Positions 39,241 to 48,399 are shown, counted from the stretch's first letter. The stretch is 64,000 nucleotides of DNA from Domibacillus enclensis (GCF_900156125.1 NZ_FTLX01000005.1:1-64000); one strand, 5' to 3'. Translations and numbers: made by a program. Notes: a model not told the origin generated them from the sequence alone.

Positions 39241-40118
39241 ACATTAAAAAAGCCGTCATACCTGCCGCAGGACTCGGGACGCGTTTTCTGCCCGCGACCA
39301 AAGCGCAGCCAAAGGAAATGCTGCCGGTTGTAGACAAACCGGCCATTCAATACATTGTAGAGGAAGCGGTAGCTTCTGGCATTGAAAGCATCATTATCGT
39401 GACCGGACGCAACAAGCGCTCCATCGAAGATCATTTTGACCGCTCGTTTGAAATTGAACAGACGCTTGAAGAAAAAGGGAAAAACGACGTCCTGGAGCAG
39501 CTGCACGACATTTCCAATCTGGCAAACATTCATTACATTCGCCAAAAAGAGCCGCTCGGTCTCGGTCACGCCGTTTTATCCGCTCGTCAGTTTATCGGGG
39601 ATGAGCCTTTTGCGGTCCTGCTTGGCGACGACTTGATGGTGTCTGAAAAGCCGGCGCTTCAACAGCTGATCGACATTTACGATCAAGTACAAACAGACGT
39701 GATCGGTGTGCAGCATGTCGCGCCGGAAGACGTATCAAAATACGGCATCATTGATCCAGGTGCCCATACAGGCCCACTCTATGAAATAGCGGATCTTGTA
39801 GAAAAACCGACCGCAGCCGAAGCGCCATCGATGATTGCCGTTATGGGCCGCTACATACTGGAGCCATCCACCTTTACAATACTTGAAGCCCTCGATCGCG
39901 GTGCCGGGGGCGAAATTCAGCTGACCGACGCGCTGCGCAAAAAATGTGCGGCTGCGCCTATTCATGCTGTTTGCTTAGAAGGGCAGCGGCATGACATCGG
40001 GGACAAATTCGGTTATTTGCGCGCAGGCATTGAGATGGCTTTGCAGCGGCCGGATATGCGGGAGCAGGTGCTGGCTTATCTGGAGTCGCTTCGTGTGGGT
40101 ATGACGGTGGGGCGTTAA
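39237..40118 (+). CDS. galU: UTP-glucose-1-phosphate uridylyltransferase
   Basis: 293 residues, full family length. Motifs: VIPAAGLGTRFLPATKAQPKEMLPVVDKP, the nucleotide and activation loop; IVTGRNKRSIEDHFD, KEPLGLGHAV, VLLGDDLM, EKP and GEIQLTDAL. It makes UDP-glucose from UTP and glucose-1-phosphate. Its position at the end of the GT39-GT2-GtrA operon (ATGA overlap) supplies the sugar donor for that module; compare B. subtilis yngA-yngB. A second housekeeping copy (gtaB) is likely elsewhere. Confidence 0.93.
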   Translation: MNIKKAVIPAAGLGTRFLPATKAQPKEMLPVVDKPAIQYIVEEAVASGIESIIIVTGRNKRSIEDHFDRSFEIEQTLEEKGKNDVLEQLHDISNLANIHYIRQKEPLGLGHAVLSARQFIGDEPFAVLLGDDLMVSEKPALQQLIDIYDQVQTDVIGVQHVAPEDVSKYGIIDPGAHTGPLYEIADLVEKPTAAEAPSMIAVMGRYILEPSTFTILEALDRGAGGEIQLTDALRKKCAAAPIHAVCLEGQRHDIGDKFGYLRAGIEMALQRPDMREQVLAYLESLRVGMTVGR

Positions 40119-40185
40119 AGGAAGGGGCTAGTGACGGCTTAGTACTTTTTTTGATTATGTTTTTTAAAGGTGGAAAAAAACCGAA

Positions 40186-40232
40186 GTCGTATTGGAATCA
40201 TACTAATGCGTTAAATCGAGGAAGTATACGAC
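40186..40232. repeat. Separated inverted repeat GTCGTAT / ATACGAC
   Basis: GTCGTAT (40186-40192) and ATACGAC (40226-40232) are perfect 7-base inverted arms 33 bases apart in the A/T-rich 378-base gap between galU and the PTS regulator. Apart from this, the terminator at 40277 and the cre-like site at 40437, I see nothing in this gap. Confidence 0.3.
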
Positions 40233-40276
40233 ATAATTAAACAAATCACAAAATATAAAGGTGTCTTTTACGGCGA

Positions 40277-40308
40277 AATGATCATCAATTGATGGTCATT
40301 TTTTTTTG
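40277..40308 (+). terminator. Intrinsic terminator of the glycosylation operon
   Basis: Stem AATGATCATC / GATGGTCATT, loop AATT, eight to nine T. It lies 160 bases behind galU. Confidence 0.85.
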
Positions 40309-40436
40309 ATTATTGAAATGCCTTTTTCCTGAAAATTTCATGAAAATAACTGACCATTTTCATTTTTGCTTCCGTTGTATATAGTAATCGATGTGGCTGA
40401 CTTTGCAAATGTTGACCACCATGGCGGACAAAAGAC

Positions 40437-40452
40437 AAGAAAACGATTACAC
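40437..40452. promoter_or_regulatory. Candidate CcpA (cre) site before the PTS regulator
   Basis: AAGAAAACGATTACAC matches WTGNAANCGNWNNCAW except at the T of TG and the last W. A GATTAC...GTAATC inverted pair (40445-40466) overlaps it. Catabolite repression of a carbohydrate PTS operon would fit. Confidence 0.45.
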
Positions 40453-40496
40453 AAAACCGTGGTAATCTTAGGTTGTAGAGAGAGAGGTAAAAAAAA

Positions 40497-41981
40497 ATGA
40501 GTGCATCTGAAAAAAGGAAGCAATCACTAATCACTTATTTAATGAAAAAAAAGCAGTATGTTGCAGCTCACGAGATCTCTAAATCTCTTGATATCTCAAA
40601 TAAGACCGTTTACCGAATGATCAATGAAATCAATGATGGTTCTCCTCAAAAAAATATCATTGTCTCTCAATACGGAAAAGGATATTTACTTAACTATTCT
40701 GAGTATATCAAGCACCGAATTGCTTCAAAGGCCGAAGGGGAATCTATTTATACACCTCTCGAAAGGAGGAACGCGATCACAAAAACACTTTTATTCAAAT
40801 CACCAAGATCAGTTTCGATCATGACATTTTGCGAAACATTTTATGTAAGCGAATCCGTTATTAATTCGGACGAGAAAATCATAGCTGATATGTTGAAGCC
40901 GTTTCATTTGGAAGTTGTACGTGTAAACAGAAAAATTTCGGTGATTGGGAATGAAAATGACATTAGAAATGCCATTGCGCAGCTGCTGCTAAATGAGATT
41001 CCATTAGAAACGAATGAGTTTTACGCAAATGAGGAAGCGATCAACCAGGAGTATATGTCCTTTGCGATGAAACAAATCGACTATATTGAACAGGCGCAAA
41101 ACTCGTCCATTCCTTACCCATATAATCTAAATATTACTTCCCATCTATACATTATGATCAAACGGTTAATGCAAGGGGACATTAACATTGGTTATTCAAT
41201 TGATCAGTATTCGATCAATGACCAACAATTGATTAAAGCCAACAATGAGCTGTATGAACTATCCCAGAAAATTATTGATCACATTCGCTTTCGGTTTTCT
41301 ATTCAAATTCCGAATTCAGAAGTTTTCTATCTGTTTCAATATTTAATTTCATCCAGGATCGATTCTAATTGTGTGGAAGAGATTCGGTATTCACCTCTCG
41401 TATTTGAAGTGACTCACTTTTACATCAGTCAAGTCTTACAAAAATTAGATGTGCAGACAACTGGAAGTGAAGAAATTTTAAAAGATATGATCAAGCATAT
41501 TCAACCGATGCTGAATCGCATTAATCATCACATTCAGATCAAAAATCATTTGCTTGAGGAAATTGAGCAGGAATATGGTGATATTTTAGCGGCGGTGATT
41601 GACGCTTCTACAGAAGTCGAGAGAACATTCGATTTTAATCCTATTTCCAAAGAGGAGTCAGGGTTCATTACTCTTTATTTTGCGAAATACTTAGAAACGA
41701 ACCCGCGTAGAATGAATGCGCTTATTATGTGTACAACGGGAATTGGCACATCCGAATTGCTTCGTACAAAGGTGACAAAAGCTTTTCCAGAAGTGGAGAT
41801 TATTGATGTGATCTCCACACGAATGCTTGAAAACTATGATACAAGGGACAACAACATTGACTTAATTATTACGACTGTTCATGTGGATAGTCATTCTAAT
41901 ACTCCTCAAATTCTTGTATCTGCCCTGTTTACTGAGAATGATCAAGAACGAGTCAGAAGTGTAATAAGGAGCCTTGTGTGA
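40497..41981 (+). CDS. PRD-containing PTS transcriptional activator (BglG/MtlR type)
   Basis: 494 residues: two N-terminal helix-turn-helix segments (ISKSLDISNKTVYRMINEI and a second near 95-130), two PRD domains (about 190-290 and 305-395), and a C-terminal EIIB-Gat-like domain (about 405-490) with ALIMCTTGIGTSELL holding the cysteine. The EIIA domain normally fused at the end of such regulators is here a separate ORF that starts in the stop codon. Phosphorylation of the PRDs by HPr and of the EIIB cysteine by the operon's own PTS would set activity. It stands at the head of the PTS operon it presumably activates. GAGAGAGG precedes the ATG. Confidence 0.88.
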   Translation: MSASEKRKQSLITYLMKKKQYVAAHEISKSLDISNKTVYRMINEINDGSPQKNIIVSQYGKGYLLNYSEYIKHRIASKAEGESIYTPLERRNAITKTLLFKSPRSVSIMTFCETFYVSESVINSDEKIIADMLKPFHLEVVRVNRKISVIGNENDIRNAIAQLLLNEIPLETNEFYANEEAINQEYMSFAMKQIDYIEQAQNSSIPYPYNLNITSHLYIMIKRLMQGDINIGYSIDQYSINDQQLIKANNELYELSQKIIDHIRFRFSIQIPNSEVFYLFQYLISSRIDSNCVEEIRYSPLVFEVTHFYISQVLQKLDVQTTGSEEILKDMIKHIQPMLNRINHHIQIKNHLLEEIEQEYGDILAAVIDASTEVERTFDFNPISKEESGFITLYFAKYLETNPRRMNALIMCTTGIGTSELLRTKVTKAFPEVEIIDVISTRMLENYDTRDNNIDLIITTVHVDSHSNTPQILVSALFTENDQERVRSVIRSLV

Positions 41982-42415
41982 TGAAGATTGGCCTTTATTC
42001 ACTGGATGTTGAAATGTCTGAATCAAAAGAGAGCGCTTTAAATAAAATGTCTGTTTCCTTGTCTGCCAATGACATTATAGAAGATTCCGCTTTCTTTTAT
42101 AAAGAAATTATGGAAAGAGAACAGCTTGGAAATACCCACATTGGTTCCGGTGCGGCCCTTGTTCATTCCATTGCGCAAACGGTTAAGCAAGAAGGAATTT
42201 ATCTGTATTATTTGTCTAATCCTTTGACGCATTGGCATTTTAACGAAACGCACCCCATTAAATTAATTGTTCTATACGCCATTCAAAGCGTAGATAGTGT
42301 AAACCTTAAATGCTTTCGCAAGTTCTCTTCATTATGTGCTGATGACGAGTTGCTTCAGGAATTGATCGATCAACAATATTCAGTAGAGGCCATAAAAAAG
42401 TATCTAGCCGATTAA
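41981..42415 (+). CDS. Free-standing EIIA (fructose/mannitol)-like regulatory protein
   Basis: 144 residues with the mannitol/fructose EIIA fold: EIMEREQLGNTHIGSGAALVHSIAQ keeps the phosphorylatable histidine, but the usual IPH is VHS. ATG 41981 overlaps the regulator stop (TGATG) with AAGGAG nine bases upstream; a GTG three bases earlier is possible. It looks like the EIIA domain of a PRD regulator that has become a separate, translationally coupled protein. A true EIIA for transport is encoded at 42783, so this one is probably regulatory. Confidence 0.75.
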   Translation: MKIGLYSLDVEMSESKESALNKMSVSLSANDIIEDSAFFYKEIMEREQLGNTHIGSGAALVHSIAQTVKQEGIYLYYLSNPLTHWHFNETHPIKLIVLYAIQSVDSVNLKCFRKFSSLCADDELLQELIDQQYSVEAIKKYLAD

Positions 42416-42435
42416 AAACTAAGGAGGAAATAAAA

Positions 42436-42744
42436 ATGAAAATTGTAGGAGTTGCAGCGTGTACAGTAGGGATCGCGCACACATATATCGCACAGGAAAA
42501 ATTAGAAAATGCCGGAAAAAAGGCAGGGCATGACATTCATATCGAAACACAAGGAACGATCGGAACAGAAAACGAGCTGACCCAAAAACAGATTGATGAA
42601 GCAGACATCGTGATTTTAGCTGCCGATGTAAAAATCGCTGGAAGAGAGCGTTTTGAAGGAAAAAGAATCATTCAAGTAAAAACAGAAACCGCTGTAAAAT
42701 CACCGAACAAACTAATCGAAAAAGCGGCGGAAGTTGTAAAGTAA
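42436..42744 (+). CDS. PTS fructose-family EIIB component
   Basis: 102 residues, cytoplasmic. Phosphorylated Cys9 in GVAACTVGIAHTYIAQEKL, with the family-typical ETQGTIGTENELT and ADIVILAADVKIAGRERF. It accepts phosphate from EIIA (42783) and hands it to the sugar in EIIC (43268). AAGGAGG precedes the ATG. Separate B, A and C genes recall the FrwB/FryB type. Confidence 0.93.
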   Translation: MKIVGVAACTVGIAHTYIAQEKLENAGKKAGHDIHIETQGTIGTENELTQKQIDEADIVILAADVKIAGRERFEGKRIIQVKTETAVKSPNKLIEKAAEVVK

Positions 42745-42782
42745 AAACGGCTGTAAAGGATGTAATCGAACAGGAGGGCAAA

Positions 42783-43238
42783 ATGATGGAAGTAAAAGAT
42801 ATTGTTGACATTAATACAATCAAAACGAACATAAACGTTAAGAGCAAGGAAGAAGCCATCCATGAATTAGCAGGAGTGCTGCTTCAAAATGAGTATATTA
42901 CAAATGTTGAAGCGTTTGTAGAAGACATTTATGCAAGGGAAGCAGTTGGGCAAACGGGAATCGGAAATTACATCGCGATTCCGCATGGCAACAGTCATTC
43001 CGTAAAAAAAATAGGCGTAGCGATTGGGATAACGAAAGAAGAGATCCCGTGGGAGACACTGGATGGAAAAGGTGTGAAGGGAATCATTCTTTTCGCCGTT
43101 GGAAAAGAGAATGATGGAGCACAGCAACACTTGAAATTATTATCACTGTTTGCAAGAAAATTAGGAAACGACGAAGTTGTTGAGAAAATGCTGCAGTCGG
43201 CAGATGCTGAAGATGTGAAAGAAGCGTTATGTAATTAA
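42783..43238 (+). CDS. PTS fructose-family EIIA component
   Basis: 151 residues. Active-site histidine (residue 68) in TGIGNYIAIPHGNS, the normal motif, and KGIILFAVGKENDGAQQHLKLLS. Takes phosphate from HPr. AGGAGG precedes an ATGATG; either may be used. Confidence 0.93.
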   Translation: MMEVKDIVDINTIKTNINVKSKEEAIHELAGVLLQNEYITNVEAFVEDIYAREAVGQTGIGNYIAIPHGNSHSVKKIGVAIGITKEEIPWETLDGKGVKGIILFAVGKENDGAQQHLKLLSLFARKLGNDEVVEKMLQSADAEDVKEALCN

Positions 43239-43267
43239 ACACACTTTAAACGACAGGGGGGTTAAAA

Positions 43268-44362
43268 ATGAGCAACATAAAAAAAATAAATCTTAAAGGT
43301 CATTTATTAACAGCGATTTCATACTTGATTCCAATCGTTTGCGGTGCAGGTTTCTTAATTGCAATCGGCATGGCATTCGGAGGGACCAGTCAGGGAACCT
43401 TAGTGCAAGGTGAATTTTCGATATGGGATGCTTTAGCGACAATGGGTGGAGCAGGCTTAGGGTTGCTGCCAGTCGTTATTGCTACCGGGATTTCTTATTC
43501 AATCGCCGGAAAACCAGGGATTGCTCCCGGTTTCATTATTGGTTTAACGGCGAATGCCATTGGTGCTGGATTCATTGGCGGGATTTTAGGCGGGTACTTA
43601 TCAGGCTATCTTGCTGTAGCGGTTTTGAAATATTTCAAAGTGCCTAAGTGGGCAAAAGGATTAATGCCAACTCTTATTATTCCATTCTTCACATCGATTA
43701 TTGGCGGATTAATAATGGTTTACATTATCGGTATTCCGATTGCGGCTCTGACAGCGCTATTAACAAATGCTTTAAACGGTTTAGGTTCCTCTTCATTGCT
43801 CGTATTTGGTGGGATTATCGGGTTACTTAGTGGCATCGATTTCGGCGGTCCGATTAATAAAACGGTATTTGCGTTTGTATTGACCATCCAGGCAGAGGGA
43901 ATTAACGGACCGATTACTGCGTTGCAATTAGTCAACACAGCTACACCGATTGGATTTGGTTTAGCTTACTTTATCGCTAAACTGTTCGGCAAAAATATTT
44001 ATACACCAGTAGAAACGGAAGCATTGAAATCGGCCGTTCCAATGGGTGTGGTAAATATTGTGGAAGGTGTTATTCCGATTGTGATGAATGACATTGTTCG
44101 CTGTGTAACAGCAGTAGCGATTGGCGGCGCGGTAGGTGGCGCGATCACGATGGTGTTAGGAGCAGATGCAACGGTTCCGTTTGGCGGGGTCTTCATGTTG
44201 CCGACAATGTCTCAGCCGTGGACAGGAGCAGTAGCCATATTAGTGAACGCTCTTGTAACAGGGTTGGCTCTGGCGGTGCTTAAGAAAAATGTAAGCAAGG
44301 AAGAAGAACGCGCAGAAGTTGAAGAAGAAGACATCGATTTAGATGATATTCAAATTCTATAA
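43268..44362 (+). CDS. PTS fructose-family EIIC permease
   Basis: 364 residues, about nine to ten TM helices. FruA-type EIIC motifs: LTAISYLIPIVCGAGFLIAIGMAFGG, AGKPGIAPGFIIG, GFIGGILGGYLSGY, DFGGPINKTVF and AVPMGVVNIVEGVIP. The sugar is not readable from sequence; the two enzymes that follow suggest a ketohexose such as D-allulose or a related ketose. Ends with an acidic tail. AGGGGGG precedes the ATG. Confidence 0.92.
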   Translation: MSNIKKINLKGHLLTAISYLIPIVCGAGFLIAIGMAFGGTSQGTLVQGEFSIWDALATMGGAGLGLLPVVIATGISYSIAGKPGIAPGFIIGLTANAIGAGFIGGILGGYLSGYLAVAVLKYFKVPKWAKGLMPTLIIPFFTSIIGGLIMVYIIGIPIAALTALLTNALNGLGSSSLLVFGGIIGLLSGIDFGGPINKTVFAFVLTIQAEGINGPITALQLVNTATPIGFGLAYFIAKLFGKNIYTPVETEALKSAVPMGVVNIVEGVIPIVMNDIVRCVTAVAIGGAVGGAITMVLGADATVPFGGVFMLPTMSQPWTGAVAILVNALVTGLALAVLKKNVSKEEERAEVEEEDIDLDDIQIL

Positions 44363-44420
44363 TCAGCTCCAAACATTCAGTTAGAATTAATTCATTTTTC
44401 GGAATAATTAAGTGGGGGTA

Positions 44421-44448
44421 TTGACAACCCTGCCGTATATTTTAAATA
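44421..44448 (+). promoter_or_regulatory. Possible internal promoter before the epimerase gene
   Basis: TTGACA (44421-44426), 16-base spacer, TAAATA (44443-44448), in the 116-base gap behind EIIC. Would allow extra expression of the two enzymes. Confidence 0.45.
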
Positions 44449-44478
44449 AATTATCGTTTTATGGAGGAGGAATATCGG

Positions 44479-45165
44479 ATGAAAAAAGTAGAATTTTCAC
44501 CATCGCTTATGACAATGGACTTGGATAAGTTTAAAGAGCAAATCACGTTTTTAAACGACCGCGTAGGCTCTTATCATATTGACATTATGGATGGACATTA
44601 TGTTCCCAATATTACATTGTCGCCATGGTTTATCGAAGAAGTGCGTAAAATAAGTGAGCTGCCTATTTCTGCACACCTTATGGTGACAGACCCGAGTTTT
44701 TGGGTTCAGCAATTGGTTGATATCAAGTGTGAATGGATTTGCATGCATGCAGAAGTGCTGGATGGTTTGGCTTTTCGGCTAATTGATCAAATCCAGGACG
44801 CTGGATTAAAAGCAGGAATCGTATTAAACCCAGAAACACCAATCGAAACGATTTTCCCTTATATCGAATTAGTAGATAAAATTACAATTATGACCGTAGA
44901 CCCAGGGTTCGCCGGGCAGCGTTTTATTGAAAGCACGCTAGATAAAATTGTTGCCTTAAGAGAATTGCGTGAACAAAAAGGCTATCAATTTGTAATTGAA
45001 ATGGATGGATCATCAAGCCGGAAAACATTTAAAAGCATTGATGCAGCCGGCCCAGACATTTATATTATAGGCCGCAGCGGTTTGTTTGGCTTGGATGAGG
45101 ATATCGAAAAGTCATGGGAGATCATGTGCAAGGATTACGAAGACATGACGGCGAAAGTCATTTAA
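44479..45165 (+). CDS. alsE: D-allulose-6-phosphate 3-epimerase
   Basis: 228 residues, TIM barrel of the ribulose-phosphate 3-epimerase family. Metal ligands start with His33 and Asp35 in SYHIDIMDGHYVPN; SAHLMVTDP and IMTVDPGFAGQRFIE follow. The C-terminal phosphate-site motifs are MDGSSSRKT and GRSGLFG, as in AlsE (EVDGS, TSGLF), not the VDGG and GSAIF of ribulose-5-phosphate epimerase. It should convert allulose-6-phosphate, the product of the PTS, to fructose-6-phosphate. ATG 44479 follows GGAGGAGG. Confidence 0.87.
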   Translation: MKKVEFSPSLMTMDLDKFKEQITFLNDRVGSYHIDIMDGHYVPNITLSPWFIEEVRKISELPISAHLMVTDPSFWVQQLVDIKCEWICMHAEVLDGLAFRLIDQIQDAGLKAGIVLNPETPIETIFPYIELVDKITIMTVDPGFAGQRFIESTLDKIVALRELREQKGYQFVIEMDGSSSRKTFKSIDAAGPDIYIIGRSGLFGLDEDIEKSWEIMCKDYEDMTAKVI

Positions 45166-45181
45166 GAGGGGGAAATAAACA

Positions 45182-45850
45182 ATGAAATTCTTTATTGATA
45201 CGGCAAATCTTGAAGATATTATAAAGGCATATAAAGTGGGTGTATTAGCCGGGGTTACGACCAACCCCTCTCTAGTCGCTAAAGAAGGCGTGAAATTTGA
45301 AGATAGAATTGCAGAAATTTGTCAAGCTGTCCCGCGTGTAGAGTCTGTATCCGCTGAAGTGACACCAGACGCTATTACAGCTGAAGAAATGATTGCTCAG
45401 GCTGATGAGCTGATCAAAATTAATGGCGGAGATCAAAAGGTGACCATAAAGCTTCCAATGACTCTAGCAGGATTAGAGGCGTGCCGCTATCTTTCGGACA
45501 AAAGGGTGAAAACGAATGTAACGCTTATTTTCACTGTGAATCAGGCATTGTTAGCGGCTCGTGCAGGTGCAACATACGTATCACCGTTTTTGGGCCGCTT
45601 GGACGATATTTCTGAGGATGGCGTCCAACTAGTGTCAAAAGTAGCTGAACTGTTTCGTGTTCACCAATTTGATACACAAATCATTGCGGCGTCTGTTCGT
45701 CATCCGGATCATGTGACGCGTGTGGCGATGGCTGGTGCTCATATTGCGACGATTCCTTATACAGTAATCGAGCAAATTGCTAAGCATCCACTGACAGATC
45801 AAGGGATTGCAAAATTCATTGCCGATTGGGAAAAGGTTCCTCAAATATAA
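45182..45850 (+). CDS. tal: Small (TalC-type) transaldolase
   Basis: 222 residues, class I aldolase barrel. Schiff-base Lys90 in VTIKLPMT, N-terminal [10 protein letters not shown] and [13 protein letters not shown]. Fructose-6-phosphate aldolase (FSA) has Gln59 and a tyrosine in APYVNR; this protein has Glu59 in SAEV and Phe136 in SPFLGR, the residues of true transaldolases such as B. subtilis YwjH. So it probably moves dihydroxyacetone units between fructose-6-phosphate and erythrose-4-phosphate, next to AlsE. A local copy in a sugar operon may pull fructose-6-phosphate into the pentose phosphate pathway. Confidence 0.87.
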   Translation: MKFFIDTANLEDIIKAYKVGVLAGVTTNPSLVAKEGVKFEDRIAEICQAVPRVESVSAEVTPDAITAEEMIAQADELIKINGGDQKVTIKLPMTLAGLEACRYLSDKRVKTNVTLIFTVNQALLAARAGATYVSPFLGRLDDISEDGVQLVSKVAELFRVHQFDTQIIAASVRHPDHVTRVAMAGAHIATIPYTVIEQIAKHPLTDQGIAKFIADWEKVPQI

Positions 45851-45862
45851 TATGAAATGAAG

Positions 45863-45896
45863 AAAAAGCAAGGGACGAGAATCCTTTGCCTTTTCT
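45863..45896 (+). terminator. Intrinsic terminator of the PTS operon
   Basis: Imperfect stem AAAAAGCAAGGGA / TCCTTTGCCTTTT, then TTCTTG. Confidence 0.75.
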
Positions 45897-45927
45897 TGTT
45901 GAACGAAGCATCCATTCGACTAAGCAG

Positions 45928-45965
45928 GTTTAAAGCACTTAGCCTCCCTTACTTATGCTTTAAAC
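45928..45965 (-). terminator. Stem-loop over the chemoreceptor stop codon
   Basis: Perfect 10-bp stem GTTTAAAGCA / TGCTTTAAAC, 18-base loop, overlapping the last codons of the minus-strand chemoreceptor. It lacks a T-run, so it may be a 3'-stabilising hairpin rather than a terminator. Confidence 0.5.
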
Positions 45966-47659
45966 TGCTGTGTCAACCGCTGAAGATCAAGCGCCATTTG
46001 AGACAGTGCCTCGGCGGACGATGAAATTTCCTCCATTGAGGCCATTTGCTCCTCTGAGGCAGCCGAGACGTTTTCTGTTCCAGCGGCCGCTGTTTCGGAA
46101 ATGTCGGTGACGGCGGTCATGCTCTGGACGATCTGGTCGGTACCGGCCGCCATCTGCTGAACGGCAGCGGACACTTCACGGATCTGGTCGGTCACGTCAT
46201 GAATCGACTGTTGAATCTCAGCGAAAGCACTTCCTGCTTCATTAACCACCTGGATTCCTTCTGACACTTCCTCTGTCGCCGTTTGCATCGACTGAACCGC
46301 ACTTTCCGTTTCGGTTTGAATGCCATCGATCAAGCTGCTGATTTGCTTGGCGGATTGGGCGGACTCTTCTGCAAGCTTACGCACCTCATCTGCTACAACA
46401 GCAAACCCTCGCCCATGTTCGCCCGCGCGAGCCGCTTCAATCGCTGCATTTAGCGCAAGCAAATTTGTCTGCGCAGCAATGGATGTGATCGAGTCAATAA
46501 TTTGGCCGATTTCAGTCGAGCGATCACCGAGGCCTTGAATAACATGAGACAGCCCACCTACGGTTGAATTAATCGATTGCATTTGTGAAACGGCTTCTTG
46601 AATCGATTCGTTGCCAGCGGCTGCTTTTCCGCTCGCGTCTGAGGCTGTTTCTGTGACGCGCTGGGCATTGTGTGCGATTTGCTGAACACCATCTGAAAGT
46701 TCATTGATGGTTTCGGTTGTGCGTGATACTTGCTGCAGCTGCTGCTCAGAGCCGGTTGCCATGCCTTCCATCGTACCGGCGATCAGCTCAGTTGCTTTGC
46801 TTGTTTCCTCCGCATTCGCGTTCAGCTGTTCAGAAGAAGCAGCTACGTGCCCGGCTGTTTCGCTCACTTCCCGGATCACCGTGCGAATGCCGTCCGTCAT
46901 TTGATTAAAGGAGGTGGTTAACTGGCCTAGTTCATCTCGCGAACGGTACGTACCCGCAACAGTTAAATCTCCTTTTTCGGCCTGGGACATAAGTTGCTGG
47001 ACTTCCTTCAGCGGTCTTGTGATCATGCGGGAGATCAGAAGGCTTAGGCCGGCAAAAATCAAAATGGACGCCAAGGCTAAAACCGTCGAGATGAAGCTGG
47101 TTCGTGCCGACTGAGAAACGTTCTGCTCGTTCAGCTGATTGGCCGCATTCTCGTTGTATTCTGTCAGCGCGTCTCCTTTTTCATTTAGAGCGCGGCGAAC
47201 CGGTTTTACATCATTCAAGTAAAACTCATATGTTTCTACATCACGCGCCCGCTCAGAAAGGTTTTGTGCCGCGAAAACTTGTGTTAAATAGTTTTTATAC
47301 AAATCATTCATTTCACTTAACAGCTTTTTCTCTTCATCAGATCTTGCCGTTTCTGAATATTGCTGAAAGAAAGCTGTATTTTCCTCTGCTTTCTTCTGCA
47401 GCGAGGTGGAGAGCTCATCAAAAATAGCATCGTCCTCTGTGATCATCATTTCCAGTAAGTACGTGTCGATGGCCCGATTGTTTGTCCGGATTTGCCCTAA
47501 ATATTCAATCGGCTTCAAGCGTGATTCGTACAGCTCAGTGGAATTCTTGGATAAATCTTTCATATTCATGTTCGTATTGAGACTAATCGCAACGAGAAAA
47601 AGGATTGCGGTAATCATTAAAACAAGCATTTTTTTTCGAATGGATAAATGACGCATCAT
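45953..47659 (-). CDS. Methyl-accepting chemotaxis protein with 4HB sensor
   Basis: 568 residues. TM1 (about 10-30), a four-helix-bundle periplasm-like sensor (about 31-188), TM2 (about 190-212), HAMP ([24 protein letters not shown]) and a long coiled-coil signalling domain with the hairpin tip [40 protein letters not shown]. Senses a small ligand and controls CheA. The ATG at 47659 has GAAAGGGG; the in-frame extension to 47767 lacks a ribosome site. Monocistronic. Confidence 0.92.
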   Translation of the reverse strand: MMRHLSIRKKMLVLMITAILFLVAISLNTNMNMKDLSKNSTELYESRLKPIEYLGQIRTNNRAIDTYLLEMMITEDDAIFDELSTSLQKKAEENTAFFQQYSETARSDEEKKLLSEMNDLYKNYLTQVFAAQNLSERARDVETYEFYLNDVKPVRRALNEKGDALTEYNENAANQLNEQNVSQSARTSFISTVLALASILIFAGLSLLISRMITRPLKEVQQLMSQAEKGDLTVAGTYRSRDELGQLTTSFNQMTDGIRTVIREVSETAGHVAASSEQLNANAEETSKATELIAGTMEGMATGSEQQLQQVSRTTETINELSDGVQQIAHNAQRVTETASDASGKAAAGNESIQEAVSQMQSINSTVGGLSHVIQGLGDRSTEIGQIIDSITSIAAQTNLLALNAAIEAARAGEHGRGFAVVADEVRKLAEESAQSAKQISSLIDGIQTETESAVQSMQTATEEVSEGIQVVNEAGSAFAEIQQSIHDVTDQIREVSAAVQQMAAGTDQIVQSMTAVTDISETAAAGTENVSAASEEQMASMEEISSSAEALSQMALDLQRLTQQFKA

Positions 47660-47886
47660 ATCAATGTAACCCCTTTCACTATTCTGTCCTCTTATTATTC
47701 CATAAGTCGTAGGAAAATAATAGCGAAAAATCGTTTGCACAGCATTTTTCTTTCTGTTAAATGTCATATAAGCAATGAACAGCCGGTGCGAATTTTCGGC
47801 GATTTCTTTGAATAATAACGGTTTGCGTTTAAAAGCGGAACGCCAGATGGTATACTACGTTCATCAAGAACGAAAAGAGGCGTAGA

Positions 47887-48366
47887 ATGCTTACATTTGA
47901 AGAGAAAAAAGCAATTATCGGGACATTTCCGCAGCTGACAGCAAAGGATGTGTCGCTGAAACGGGTGAATTACCATTTTGAGGACAGCTTGTATGAGAAA
48001 ACAGTAGTCGTCTATCACCTTCATCCGAACGGAAACGGTTTTGTGTTCGTTGGTGACATGCCGGGGTATGAAGCAGATGCAAAGGGCCTTGTGAATGTTC
48101 GGGACTTTACGGAGACGGAGCTTCGGGCAGCGATTTCAGACTCGATCCGCTATTTATCAGATAAGCCGGAAGAAGCGCCTGTTGAGCAGGAGGAGCTAAT
48201 TAAAGAAACAGAATGGAAAAACCGTGAAGGACAGACATTGAAGCTTGCAAATGAAGACGAGCTTTGGAATGTATACACCGGGTTGAATTTAGAAGAAAGC
48301 TTTGAATCGTTTAAAGAAGCCGAGCGTTATTTGCTTGAAGAAGGTTTTCGTCCACAATCGAAATAA
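47887..48366 (+). CDS. Conserved cytoplasmic protein of unknown function
   Basis: 159 residues, acidic, no signal or membrane helix. Starts MLTFEEKKAIIGTFPQL, followed by a beta-rich part (YHFEDSLYEKTVVVYHLHPNGNGFVFVGDM), an acidic linker PEEAPVEQEEL, and a C-terminal helical part LWNVYTGLNLEESFESFKEAERYL. I do not recognise a family. AAAGAGG precedes the ATG. Own terminator at 48366. Confidence 0.75.
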   Translation: MLTFEEKKAIIGTFPQLTAKDVSLKRVNYHFEDSLYEKTVVVYHLHPNGNGFVFVGDMPGYEADAKGLVNVRDFTETELRAAISDSIRYLSDKPEEAPVEQEELIKETEWKNREGQTLKLANEDELWNVYTGLNLEESFESFKEAERYLLEEGFRPQSK

Positions 48367-48399
48367 AAAAAGCGGTCCGCCTGGCGGATCGCTTTTTTC
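48366..48399 (+). terminator. Intrinsic terminator
   Basis: Stem AAAAGCGGTCCGCC / GGCGGATCGCTTTT with a very short loop and a T-run. Array B2 starts directly behind. Confidence 0.92.

Noticed and set aside
40119-40496. Attachment site or mobile-element boundary at the left of the PTS operon
   Set aside because: A/T-rich and with one inverted repeat, but no integrase, tRNA or direct repeat at the other end near 45.9 kb was seen.
45182-45850. Fructose-6-phosphate aldolase (FSA)
   Set aside because: The two residues that mark FSA (Gln59 and the tyrosine in APY) are Glu59 and Phe136 here, as in transaldolases.
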